From JAWLCG01 sp041687295 (GTDB taxonomy: Bacteria; Planctomycetota; Phycisphaerae; SM23-33; FEN-1343), in NCBI GenBank assembly GCA_041687295.1, contig JAWLCG010000245.1, positions 1 to 7,779 of the forward strand: a stretch of 7,779 nucleotides of DNA, written 5' to 3'. The translations under genes were made by a program, and so were the position numbers. Position 1 is the first letter of the stretch, and every line of letters begins with the position of its first letter. Below, piece by piece: positions 1 to 6,051 of this stretch. Under the pieces are notes generated by a model. That model saw only the letters and a program-made list of their open reading frames with translations. It had not been told where the DNA came from and ran no database searches.

Positions 1-40
1 ATTCCATTTTCGATTTCTGATTTTTGATCTTCGATTTTTG
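1..40. repeat. AT-rich degenerate short tandem repeat
   Basis: The first 40 bases are strikingly AT-rich against the GC-rich remainder. They consist of loosely repeated units of the type TCGATTT / TGATTTT / TGATCT / TCGATTTTTG. No reading frame or RNA structure is evident. It looks like an intergenic low-complexity repeat; its left boundary lies outside the window, so its full length is unknown. Confidence 0.5.
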
Positions 41-49
41 GGCGATCCC

Positions 50-81
50 CCGGGCGCCGCGACGCGAGTTGCGGCGCCCGG
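50..81. repeat. Perfect 11-bp inverted repeat (hairpin)
   Basis: CCGGGCGCCGC (50-60) and GCGGCGCCCGG (71-81) are perfect reverse complements around a 10-base loop. The stem is entirely G/C and should be very stable in RNA from either strand. On the + strand it is followed only by TCCTTT, so it is a poor intrinsic terminator; on the - strand a short A/T-rich stretch (31-39) lies beyond it. It may end transcription of a gene to the left of the window, or be a dispersed extragenic palindrome. Confidence 0.6.
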
Positions 82-102
82 TCCTTTGCGCCCCTCTCCA
101 AG

Positions 103-148
103 CCCACGGATGGAGCGGCGAACGACAGTGAGTCGCGCAATCCGTGGG
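103..148. repeat. Split palindrome, long-loop form of a dispersed element
   Basis: CCCACGGATGG (103-113) and CAATCCGTGGG (138-148) flank 24 bases. The outer 9 bases of each arm (103-111 and 140-148) are perfect reverse complements. The same two 11-mers occur directly joined at 4770-4791, so this copy is that element interrupted exactly at its centre. The 24-base insert can fold by itself: CGAC (123-126) pairs with GTCG (132-135) around AGTGA, with two more pairs beyond an AA bulge. It lies upstream of the first GYF_2 gene and no coding role is seen. Confidence 0.6.
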
Positions 149-269
149 GGTCCTGCAAGATAGCGCCCCCCGCAGCCCGGCGCCCCCGCCCGCAGCCCCG
201 ACTGGTCTGTCCCCCCGTTCGGCGCGTACAGTAATACAAGGAAACCACAACACCAACGGGGGACGGCTC

Positions 270-821
270 ATGGCGGAGGAATGGTACTACCTCAAGGGCG
301 ACCAGCAGGTCGGGCCCGTGTCGCGCGAGGGCATGGACGAGGCGCGCCGCCGCGGGGAGCTGACCGACGCGACCTACGTCTGGCGCGAGGGCATGGACCA
401 GTGGCAGCCGGCCGGGCAGGCGGAGGGACTGCTCGCCGGCGGTGCGTCGGCCGTGCCGGGCCCCTACCCCACCGCACCGCCGGGCCCGGCGTCCGACAGG
501 CCCCTCCAGCCGCCCCCGCAGGCCGGGGGATACCCCGTCGGCATGCCGCCGACCACCGCGGCCCGGCCCAACGTGCCGGGGGCGACCGCGTCGCTCGTCT
601 GCGGCATCATCAGCCTGTTGTGCATCGGCATCGTCCTGGGGCCCGTGGCCATCTTCATGGGCCTCGGCGCCCTGCGCCGCCTGAGAGAGGCCCCCGGTCA
701 GTTCTCCGGCGGGAGCCTGGCCAAGTGGGGCATCGGCCTGGGCATCGCCGGCACCGTGCTGCACCTGCTGGGCCTGATCTTCATCTGGCTGCCCCGGCTG
801 ACCCAGTCGGTTGGGCCTTGA
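270..821 (+). CDS. GYF_2 domain / DUF4190-like membrane protein (first of tandem pair)
   Basis: A 183-residue protein. Residues 3-53 form a GYF_2 domain (EEWYYLKGDQQVGPV, then VWREGMDQWQPAGQ), a fold known to bind proline-rich peptides. Residues 60-103 are a Pro/Gly/Ala-rich linker. Residues 104-175 match the DUF4190 pattern: helix 1 at about 107-130, a short Arg-containing loop, and helix 2 at about 152-175. The ATG at 270 is chosen because a purine-rich GGGGGA lies just upstream and the domain begins three residues later; the frame is open back to 144, but that stretch is low-complexity Pro/Ser. A weak -10-like TAATAC lies at 232-237 without a convincing -35. The GYF face is probably cytoplasmic, anchored at the inner membrane. 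Its own Pro-rich linker could be a GYF ligand (inference). The partner and biological role are unknown. A paralogue follows 83 bases downstream. Confidence 0.85.
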   Translation: MAEEWYYLKGDQQVGPVSREGMDEARRRGELTDATYVWREGMDQWQPAGQAEGLLAGGASAVPGPYPTAPPGPASDRPLQPPPQAGGYPVGMPPTTAARPNVPGATASLVCGIISLLCIGIVLGPVAIFMGLGALRRLREAPGQFSGGSLAKWGIGLGIAGTVLHLLGLIFIWLPRLTQSVGP

Positions 822-892
822 CGGCGATGGGACATTGGCGTCTACTGAACGCATCCGCCCCCGGCCCGCCGCGGGCAGGTCTGGTCCCGTTC

Positions 893-897
893 AGGAG
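893..897 (+). promoter_or_regulatory. Ribosome binding site fixing the GTG start at 905
   Basis: AGGAG lies seven bases before the GTG at 905. No comparable site precedes the in-frame ATG at 827, and the conserved GYF_2 domain starts directly after the GTG. This decides the start in favour of GTG. Confidence 0.7.
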
Positions 898-904
898 ACG
901 CGTC

Positions 905-1420
905 GTGACACAGGAGTGGTACTACATCCGCGACGACCAGCAGATTGGCCCCGTTGGCCAGCAGCAGATGGTCGAGGGGCTCGACAGCGGCCTGATCGCC
1001 CCCGGCACGCAGGTGTGGACCGAGGGGCTGGCCGACTGGACACCCGCCGGCCAGCTCGACCAGCTCCGCCAGGCGTCGCGCGTCCTGGCCAGCGCGCCCC
1101 CGCCGGCGCCGTCGAGCGTGGCCTACCCCGCCCTCGCCTGCGCCGCCCCGCGAGACAACGCCCCCGGGGCGGTCGCCTCGATGGTCCTGGGGATCCTGGC
1201 CCTGGCCTCGCTGTCGGCCTGCGCGCCGCTATGCATCATCCTGGGGCCCCTGGCCGTCCGGTACGGCTACCGCGCCCGCCGGTCCGTCCGGAACAGCCCC
1301 GACGCCTACGCCGGCCGGGGCATGGCCATCGCCGGCCTGATCATGGGCTGGATCGCCACCGCCATCGGCATCGCCGGCCTGATCGCCCTGGCCGTCTTCA
1401 TCGCCGTCGAGCACCTCTAG
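905..1420 (+). CDS. GYF_2 domain / DUF4190-like membrane protein (second of tandem pair)
   Basis: A 171-residue protein starting at GTG. It has the same layout as its upstream neighbour: a GYF_2 domain at residues 3-55 (QEWYYIRDDQQIGPV, then VWTEGLADWTPAGQ), a shorter Ala/Pro linker (about 60-87), then a DUF4190-like part with hydrophobic helices at about 90-119 and 138-168 separated by a basic loop (RYGYRARRSVRN). The two proteins share EWYY, DQQ, GPV, VW-EG, DW and PAGQ in the GYF part, so they are clearly a tandem duplication that has diverged. The membrane part carries Cys at 79, 106 and 110. An alternative in-frame ATG at 827 would add 26 residues unlike the family. It is probably co-transcribed with the first gene. 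The likely role is a membrane-anchored peptide-binding adaptor; no substrate can be named. Confidence 0.85.
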   Translation: MTQEWYYIRDDQQIGPVGQQQMVEGLDSGLIAPGTQVWTEGLADWTPAGQLDQLRQASRVLASAPPPAPSSVAYPALACAAPRDNAPGAVASMVLGILALASLSACAPLCIILGPLAVRYGYRARRSVRNSPDAYAGRGMAIAGLIMGWIATAIGIAGLIALAVFIAVEHL

Positions 1421-1489
1421 CCCCTCACCCGATCGCCCCGGCGGGCCCCTTCTTCCGGAGCCCCGAAGGGGGCGCCTCTGCTTGGGGCG

Positions 1490-1521
1490 TCGGACCGTCA
1501 GTCGGACCGGCCAACGGTCCG
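1490..1521. repeat. Short direct and inverted repeats in the convergent intergenic region
   Basis: TCGGACCG occurs twice (1490-1497 and 1502-1509). The second copy forms a hairpin with CGGTCCG (1515-1521) around GCCAA. It lies 83 bases past the end of the second GYF_2 gene and has no T-run on the + strand, so it is at best a weak stop signal for that gene. Confidence 0.4.
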
Positions 1522-1530
1522 AGGGGGGCG

Positions 1531-1566
1531 AAAAAATGCGACGGCCCCCGCGAGGGAGCCGCCGCA
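1531..1566 (-). terminator. Intrinsic terminator for the dockerin/PEP-CTERM gene
   Basis: On the - strand a stem of about 11 G/C-rich pairs with two mismatches spans 1537-1566. Its inner part is 1542-1561, closed by a four-base loop at 1550-1553. The stem runs directly into six A's on the + strand (1531-1536), which is a U-tract in the - strand transcript. It lies about 85 bases downstream of the TAG at 1651-1653. Position, stem and U-tract together fit a Rho-independent terminator. Confidence 0.7.
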
Positions 1567-1574
1567 CTCGAGTC

Positions 1575-1600
1575 TCCAGTCGTATGGGTGATTGACTGGA
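1575..1600. repeat. 7-bp inverted repeat in the 3' UTR
   Basis: TCCAGTC (1575-1581) and GACTGGA (1594-1600) are perfect reverse complements around 12 bases. It sits between the terminator at 1531-1566 and the hairpin at 1606-1638. GATTGAC is also repeated directly at 1590-1596 and 1599-1605. No function can be assigned. Confidence 0.4.
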
Positions 1601-1605
1601 TTGAC

Positions 1606-1638
1606 GGGGCAGCCGCCTGAGCCAGGCCGGTCTGCCCC
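1606..1638 (-). other. Strong hairpin just after the dockerin/PEP-CTERM gene
   Basis: GGGGCAG (1606-1612) pairs with CTGCCCC (1632-1638). Inside, CC and GCCTG (1613-1619) pair with CAGGC and GG (1623-1630), leaving only single-base bulges and an AGC loop. This gives about 14 pairs, starting 12 bases beyond the stop codon. No U-tract follows, so it is more likely an mRNA 3' stabilising structure than a terminator. Confidence 0.45.
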
Positions 1639-1650
1639 CACGCCTATAGT

Positions 1651-4365
1651 CTACCACATGCGCCGCCGCAGGGCCAACCCGCCCAGCGCCAGCAGCGCCA
1701 GGGCCGTCGGCTCGGGCACGGCCGAGTGGGCTCCCCAGCCCGACAGCAGGCGGGAGAGGTCGCGGTCGTCGACCACGCCGCTGGCGTCGAAGTCGCCGCC
1801 GACCCAGCCGCCGGGCTCGCCCCAGGACGCCAGCAGCCGCGCCAGGTCGCGGTCGTCCAGCCGGCCGTCCAGGTCGGCATCGCCGGCCACCAGCCGCTTG
1901 GGCTCCCCGCCGTTGCGGTAGTAGAGGTTCAGGCCATTCAGGTCCACCCGCGAGCCGGGGTTCAGGATGAGCGTGTCGACGTACAGGGCCTCCGGGGTCT
2001 GACTGAACCGCTGGTTGGTCCAGCGATCATTGAGTTTCACGTAGCCGGGGCCTTCCTCGCCGCCGACCTGCAGCGTGCCCAGGGCGAAGTTCGAGACCCA
2101 CCCGCTGGACCGGGCGCCGGCGTCTATTCCGGGCGCCTCCACGATGGAAAGCCGCCCCCCGGAGCCCTCGACGATCAGGTGCAGGTCGGCCAGGAGGGTC
2201 GTTTCGAAGGGCTCTATGAGGAAGAGGTCCAGATCCCCGCCCTCCACCAGGTGCATGCGCTGGCCGGAGGCAATGTCCAGCTGGGCCCCATCGTAGAGCC
2301 GCAGCTTCTCTGAGACGTACGGCTCGGCCCCTTCGGGCAATGTCAGGACGCCAGTGCCACGGACCGACAGCGCCGGCAGCCGCCACTGGGCCGGGGCCGC
2401 CGTCAGCGTGGCCCGGGCACTGACGTTGAGGTAAACTACCTGCAGTTCTCCGCCGCTCCAGGTGAAGTCGTGGGCCACGTCCAGGTAGTTGGCCTCCATC
2501 GTGCCGCCGGAGAGCTCGCTGGCCAAGCTCGGCCCGCCCGCCAGGGGCATGGGAATATAGAGTTTGCGGGCCATGAGCGTGCCGCCGCTCTGGTGGATTT
2601 CCCCCTTCAGGGAGTCCAGGTCTACGTAGCCGTCGATCATCTCCAGGCGGCTCAGCGTCAGATCACCGCCCGACAGACTGCCATACCACCCCCAGAAGGG
2701 CTTCTGCACCATCTGGTAGCGCAGAGACGTTTCGACGGTGCCGGCCACGTGGACCGTCCCGCCGCTCTGCTGCAGCCAGCCCACGCTGCGGTACTCCGTG
2801 GGGGTCAGCGTCAGGTCCCCGCTCTCGATCAGGAAGTCGGGCTCAGGCCCCTGGCCCGTTCCGGAGATGCGCCCCACGGTGACCGGCTCAGAACTGGCAT
2901 CCAGAACAAACTGCGAGCCGGGGTGCACCGTCATGGACCCTAGCGTCAGGTCGCCCCCGGACACGTCGAAGACCGCTTGGTCCCCATCGGTCGCACCGAT
3001 ACGGAGCTCGCCGATGACCGACTCCCCCCTGGAGTGAACGAACCGGGCATCGTCGGTCAGCGTGACCTGCCGGGCGGCCAGGTAGCCGCCCCAGTTACCC
3101 GACCGGTCGTCGGAGACGATCAGGGCCCCCTCGCCCAGCTCGGCCCGGCCGTCGTGGCCGACGAGCAGGCCGCAGGGCAGGTCGATGCCGTGGCCCTCAT
3201 CGGCAGTCAGGCCGCCGGAGAGGTCCACGTAGTCGTCGATGGCCCCCCGCGCGTAGACGGCCTGGCCCGACTCGATCACCAGGGGTGCGCCCGCGGTGTG
3301 GACGATGCCGCTGCTGAAGACCGAGCCGAACAGGGCCCCGAGGTCCTGGCCGGGCTCCACGACCAGCAGCGAACGGTTGCCCAGGGCCAGGTGGGTGTTC
3401 TGAGTCCCGAGCAGCGTGGCGTGGGTGAAGTCGAAGATACCCCGTCTCCCGCCGAGCGTGCGGGCCTGGCCGCCCAGGTCCAGCGTGCCGCGGACCCGCA
3501 GGCCGTGACGGATGTCCAACGTGCCGCCATCGGCCAACAGGGCCGAATCCGCCGCCACGTCCAGGTGGTCCATCCCCGCCCGGCCCGCGTCGAGTTGGAA
3601 CGTCGAGCCGTTCTCGACCGTCACCATGCCCAGGCTGGCCAGGCCGCCCGTCTGGATCCACTGGCCCGGACCGGCCCCGAACAGGAATGAGTCCTCATAG
3701 CGGCCCACGTGGAGCTGGTCGGTCTCCGCCAGCCCGCCCCGCAGCTCATAGAGGCCGCCGTTGGCCACCCACAGGTCCCGATCCGACCAGAACGACCCGC
3801 CCAACTGCTCGAACCGCCCCTCCAGGTTCGAGGCGGGGTAGCTCGGAAAGCCACCCAGGATCCGCAGTTCCCCGTCAGTCAGGCGGTAGATCGCATCCCC
3901 CTTCACCCACAGGTCAGCAGCCTCGTGCAGGCCGGCCTGATGGTCAAAGGTCCCGCCGAACAGGTGGGTGCCCTGGGTCAGGAGGACTCCTCCGCTCAAC
4001 TGGTAGCGGTTGTCGGGTGAGGTGCCCATGGCCAGGGATCTCACGCGCAGCGTCGCCTCCTCCTGCCACACCTGCCCGAACGGATCCTCCAGGGGTGGCG
4101 GAAAGGCGCTGCCCACCCTCAGCGAGTTTGCCTGGGCGGCGCCGGGCGGTATGTGGGCCACGCCGCCGAAGTCGATCTCAGCGCGGTCCTCCGCATCCGG
4201 CACGCCCAGCGACCAGTTGGCCGGGTCGAACCAGTCGGCCGGCTCGCCGGCCGGGCCCTGCCAGATCGTGGTCTCGGCCGACCAGGCCGGCACCCCCACA
4301 GCCCCCAGAGCCACGGCCATCGCCAACCACATGCAAGTCACGCGCGCACTTTGAGCCCTAACCAT
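1651..4365 (-). CDS. Secreted beta-repeat protein with type I dockerin and PEP-CTERM signal
   Basis: A 904-residue exported protein. Residues 1-30 are a signal peptide: basic start, hydrophobic MWLAMAVALGAVGV, cleavage probably after AWSA. Next is the motif DWFDPANWSLGVPDAEDRAEI, common at the start of planctomycete/verrucomicrobial PEP-CTERM proteins. Residues of about 60-800 are irregular repeats of the SGG-x-LTL / GGTL type, alternating Gly turns and short beta strands, suggesting a beta-helix or beta-solenoid. Residues 828-877 are a type I dockerin with two calcium loops (D829, D831, D833, D840; D858, D860, D869), each followed by a conserved LL--W helix. Residues 884-902 are the sorting tag: PEP, a hydrophobic helix, and RRR. 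In known systems this tag is processed by an exosortase; none is encoded here. The ATG at 4365 is chosen because AAAGGAG lies seven bases upstream; a start seven residues earlier has no such site. The likely role is a surface or matrix structural protein or adhesin; no catalytic motif is seen. Confidence 0.85.
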   Translation of the reverse strand: MVRAQSARVTCMWLAMAVALGAVGVPAWSAETTIWQGPAGEPADWFDPANWSLGVPDAEDRAEIDFGGVAHIPPGAAQANSLRVGSAFPPPLEDPFGQVWQEEATLRVRSLAMGTSPDNRYQLSGGVLLTQGTHLFGGTFDHQAGLHEAADLWVKGDAIYRLTDGELRILGGFPSYPASNLEGRFEQLGGSFWSDRDLWVANGGLYELRGGLAETDQLHVGRYEDSFLFGAGPGQWIQTGGLASLGMVTVENGSTFQLDAGRAGMDHLDVAADSALLADGGTLDIRHGLRVRGTLDLGGQARTLGGRRGIFDFTHATLLGTQNTHLALGNRSLLVVEPGQDLGALFGSVFSSGIVHTAGAPLVIESGQAVYARGAIDDYVDLSGGLTADEGHGIDLPCGLLVGHDGRAELGEGALIVSDDRSGNWGGYLAARQVTLTDDARFVHSRGESVIGELRIGATDGDQAVFDVSGGDLTLGSMTVHPGSQFVLDASSEPVTVGRISGTGQGPEPDFLIESGDLTLTPTEYRSVGWLQQSGGTVHVAGTVETSLRYQMVQKPFWGWYGSLSGGDLTLSRLEMIDGYVDLDSLKGEIHQSGGTLMARKLYIPMPLAGGPSLASELSGGTMEANYLDVAHDFTWSGGELQVVYLNVSARATLTAAPAQWRLPALSVRGTGVLTLPEGAEPYVSEKLRLYDGAQLDIASGQRMHLVEGGDLDLFLIEPFETTLLADLHLIVEGSGGRLSIVEAPGIDAGARSSGWVSNFALGTLQVGGEEGPGYVKLNDRWTNQRFSQTPEALYVDTLILNPGSRVDLNGLNLYYRNGGEPKRLVAGDADLDGRLDDRDLARLLASWGEPGGWVGGDFDASGVVDDRDLSRLLSGWGAHSAVPEPTALALLALGGLALRRRMW

Positions 4366-4372
4366 TGAACTG

Positions 4373-4379
4373 CTCCTTT
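4373..4379 (-). promoter_or_regulatory. Ribosome binding site for the dockerin/PEP-CTERM gene
   Basis: AAAGGAG on the - strand, seven bases before the ATG at 4365. It selects this start over the ATG at 4386. Confidence 0.75.
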
Positions 4380-4572
4380 CGCACACAACCCGCGCAGACG
4401 TGGAGCGGCCGGCCCGGCATAGGGGCGTTCGTATCGATAAGAGTGGATCAGACTGGGGCGATGGGCGGTTCAGGATCGGTGATCAACATGGACGAATCAG
4501 TAACAGGAATCAAATACCAGCAAGCCCCTGCCAGCGCATCGGTTATGCCCACAGCCCCTTTGCCCGTATGCC

Positions 4573-4608
4573 TGGTACTATCCTAAGCCCGCACGGCGGA
4601 CCCGTCAA
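4573..4608 (-). promoter_or_regulatory. Candidate sigma-70-type promoter for the dockerin/PEP-CTERM gene
   Basis: On the - strand TTGACG (4603-4608) and TAGGAT (4580-4585) are separated by exactly 17 bases. The -35 matches consensus at five of six positions and the -10 at four of six. Transcription would begin near 4573, giving a 5' UTR of about 208 bases. The match is by eye, and such boxes can occur by chance. Confidence 0.4.
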
Positions 4609-4637
4609 TGCGGAAATGGAGAATCCTCGGGGTTTGC

Positions 4638-4701
4638 GCCCGCGCAGACGCACGCCCCGCCGGTCGGGTCTGAGGGGCGGGGCGTGAGAGTCGTCGCGGG
4701 C
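4638..4701. repeat. Large compound hairpin downstream of prfA
   Basis: An inner perfect 11-bp stem, CACGCCCCGCC (4651-4661) with GGCGGGGCGTG (4676-4686), encloses a 14-base loop. Outside it GACG (4647-4650) pairs with CGTC (4692-4695), and GCCCGC (4638-4643) with GCGGGC (4696-4701), separated by small bulges. That is 21 pairs in 64 bases. It lies between the end of prfA and the promoter candidate of the next gene. There is no U-tract on either side; it could slow or stop read-through from prfA or protect its 3' end. Confidence 0.5.
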
Positions 4702-4768
4702 GGCCCGGACCGTCTTGCACCTGGACCTACGGGTACGTTGTGCCTTGAGATGAACGGCCCGGCCCGAT

Positions 4769-4792
4769 GCCCACGGATGGCAATCCGTGGGC
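4769..4792. repeat. Perfect 10-bp palindrome, intact form of a dispersed element
   Basis: GCCCACGGAT (4769-4778) and ATCCGTGGGC (4783-4792) are perfect reverse complements around GGCA. The central 22 bases (4770-4791) consist of the same two 11-mers found separated by 24 bases at 103-148. It lies 47 bases downstream of the prfA stop, where it may act as a 3' hairpin. No T-run follows on the - strand. Confidence 0.65.
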
Positions 4793-4838
4793 TTGGGCAG
4801 GACCCTCGGCCAACCCACAGGCGCAACCGCAAACCGGT

Positions 4839-5927
4839 CTAGAGGGCGGCCAGGCGGTTGGCTTTTTCCTGGGCGAGCAGGGCGTCGATGAGTTCGTCGA
4901 GCTCGCCGGCGAGGATGGGCTGGAGATTGGCGTTGTAGCCGATGCGGTGGTCGGTGCAGCGGCTCTGGGGGAAGTTGTAGGTGCGGATCCGCTGGGAGCG
5001 GTCGCCCGAGCCGATCATGCTCTTGCGGGCGGCGGCCTCTTTGCTCAGCTCGGCCTGGCGGAGCTGGTCCTCGACGCGGGCGGCGAGGATGCGGCGGGCT
5101 TTGGCGCGGTTCTTGTGCTGGCTCTTCTCGTCGCGCATCGAGACGGTGATGCCGGTGGGCAGGTGCTCCAGGCGGATGGCGGACTCGACCTTGTTGACGT
5201 TCTGCCCGCCGGGGCCGCCGGCTCGGCTGGTGTGTTCGAGGACGTCCTTGTCCCAGTCGATGTGGACACTGATCTCCTCGCGCTCGGGCAGGACGGCGAC
5301 GGTGGCGGCGGAGGTGTGGATGCGCCCCTGCTGCTCGGTCTCGGGCACGCGCTGGACGCGATGGCCGCCGCCCTCGAAGGCCAGCTCGCGGTACACCCCG
5401 GGGCCGTGGAAGTTCAGCACCACCTCGCGCAGACCGCCCAGCTCGGTGGGGCTGGCCGAGAGGGTCTCGACCTTCCACCCGCGGCGCTCGGCGAAGCGGC
5501 GGTACATCTCCATCAGGTCGCGGGCGAACAGGGCGGCCTCGTCGCCACCGGTGCCCGCGCGGATCTCCATCACGACCGAGTCGATGGTGTCCTCGTCGCT
5601 CATCACCAGCGAGCCCTTGATCTGCTCGAGGGTGGCCTCGGCCTTTTCGCGCGACTCGTCGTAGTCGGCCTGGGCCAGATCGCGCATCTCGGGGTCTTCC
5701 TCGACGTCGGTGAGCATGGCGTGGGCCTGCTGGGCCTGCTGGCAGAGGCGGCGATACTCCTGGTAGGGCACGACGATCTTGCCGAGGCGGGCGTGCTCCT
5801 TGCCGATGGCCATCATCCGCGAGGGGTCGCGGGCGATGTCCGGGTCGCTCATCTGGCCGGTGAGCTCTTCGTGGCGCTGGGCCAGCTCGTCGAGCTTGGC
5901 GATCAGGTTGTCGATGGGTTCAGCCAT
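4839..5927 (-). CDS. prfA: Peptide chain release factor 1 (RF1)
   Basis: A 362-residue class I release factor, the usual length for RF1. It recognises UAA and UAG in the ribosomal A site and triggers hydrolysis of peptidyl-tRNA. Residues 1-110 are the coiled N-terminal domain. The conserved EIRAGTGGDEAALFA block is at 121-135. The stop-codon recognition tripeptide P-x-T is PET at 195-197 within HRVQRVPETEQQGRIHTSA; RF2 would have SPF, so this is RF1. The catalytic GGQ is at 240-242 (SRAGGPGGQNVNKVESAIR), whose Gln is normally methylated by PrmC. The C-terminal signature GSGDRSQRIRTYNFPQ is present at about 306-321. The ATG at 5927 is chosen because MAEPIDNLIAKLDEL aligns with RF1 N-termini; the frame is open 30 residues further, but that part is Gly/Pro-rich and unlike RF1. 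The ribosome site (GGAG, three bases before ATG) is weak, suggesting coupling to rpmE, 124 bases upstream. No prmC follows. Confidence 0.97.
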   Translation of the reverse strand: MAEPIDNLIAKLDELAQRHEELTGQMSDPDIARDPSRMMAIGKEHARLGKIVVPYQEYRRLCQQAQQAHAMLTDVEEDPEMRDLAQADYDESREKAEATLEQIKGSLVMSDEDTIDSVVMEIRAGTGGDEAALFARDLMEMYRRFAERRGWKVETLSASPTELGGLREVVLNFHGPGVYRELAFEGGGHRVQRVPETEQQGRIHTSAATVAVLPEREEISVHIDWDKDVLEHTSRAGGPGGQNVNKVESAIRLEHLPTGITVSMRDEKSQHKNRAKARRILAARVEDQLRQAELSKEAAARKSMIGSGDRSQRIRTYNFPQSRCTDHRIGYNANLQPILAGELDELIDALLAQEKANRLAAL

Positions 5928-5996
5928 GGGCTCCGTGGGGGTAGGAGGGAAATCCGGGCCGCGGGCGTCGCCCGGCGGGCCACCTCCGGACGTACA

Positions 5997-6037
5997 GACG
6001 CCGACCGTGGACCTCAAGAGCCCTGTCGGTCGGCGTC
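5997..6037. repeat. 11-bp hairpin between rpmE and prfA
   Basis: GACGCCGACCG (5997-6007) and CGGTCGGCGTC (6027-6037) are perfect reverse complements around 19 bases. On the - strand the stem begins 14 bases after the rpmE stop codon. No U-tract follows, so read-through into prfA is expected. It probably protects the rpmE 3' end or sets the ratio of L31 to RF1 by partial termination or processing (inference). Confidence 0.55.
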
Positions 6038-6051
6038 AGGAGTGGGGGGAG

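Larger units (their letters stand above)
4366..4838. other. Non-coding region between prfA and the dockerin/PEP-CTERM gene
   Basis: This 473-base stretch has no convincing gene. From right to left it holds the short 3' tail of prfA, a perfect palindrome (4769-4792), a large G/C-rich hairpin (4638-4701), a promoter candidate (4573-4608) and a long leader of about 200 bases ending in the ribosome binding site at 4373-4379. The usual prfA partner prmC is absent here. Confidence 0.6.

Noticed and set aside
144..269. N-terminal extension of the first GYF_2 gene
   Set aside because: Although the frame is open, the 42 residues are Pro/Ser/Ala-rich, overlap a palindrome arm and lack a ribosome site; ATG 270 fits the domain.
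811..1620. 269-codon + strand frame over the second GYF_2 gene
   Set aside because: It is a shifted frame of that gene, Arg/Pro/Gly-rich, and the GYF_2 frame explains the region.
2977..4361. Long + strand open frames (2977-3690 and 3687-4361)
   Set aside because: They are antisense to the dockerin/PEP-CTERM gene, low-complexity (Gln/Ala/Val or Arg/Pro/Ser), and have no supporting ribosome site or domain.
4543..5478. 311-codon - strand frame overlapping prfA
   Set aside because: It is an Arg/Pro/His-rich shifted frame of prfA, running on into the non-coding region; no family signature.
5928..6017. 30-residue N-terminal extension of RF1
   Set aside because: It is Gly/Pro-rich, overlaps the rpmE-prfA hairpin and does not resemble RF1 N-termini.
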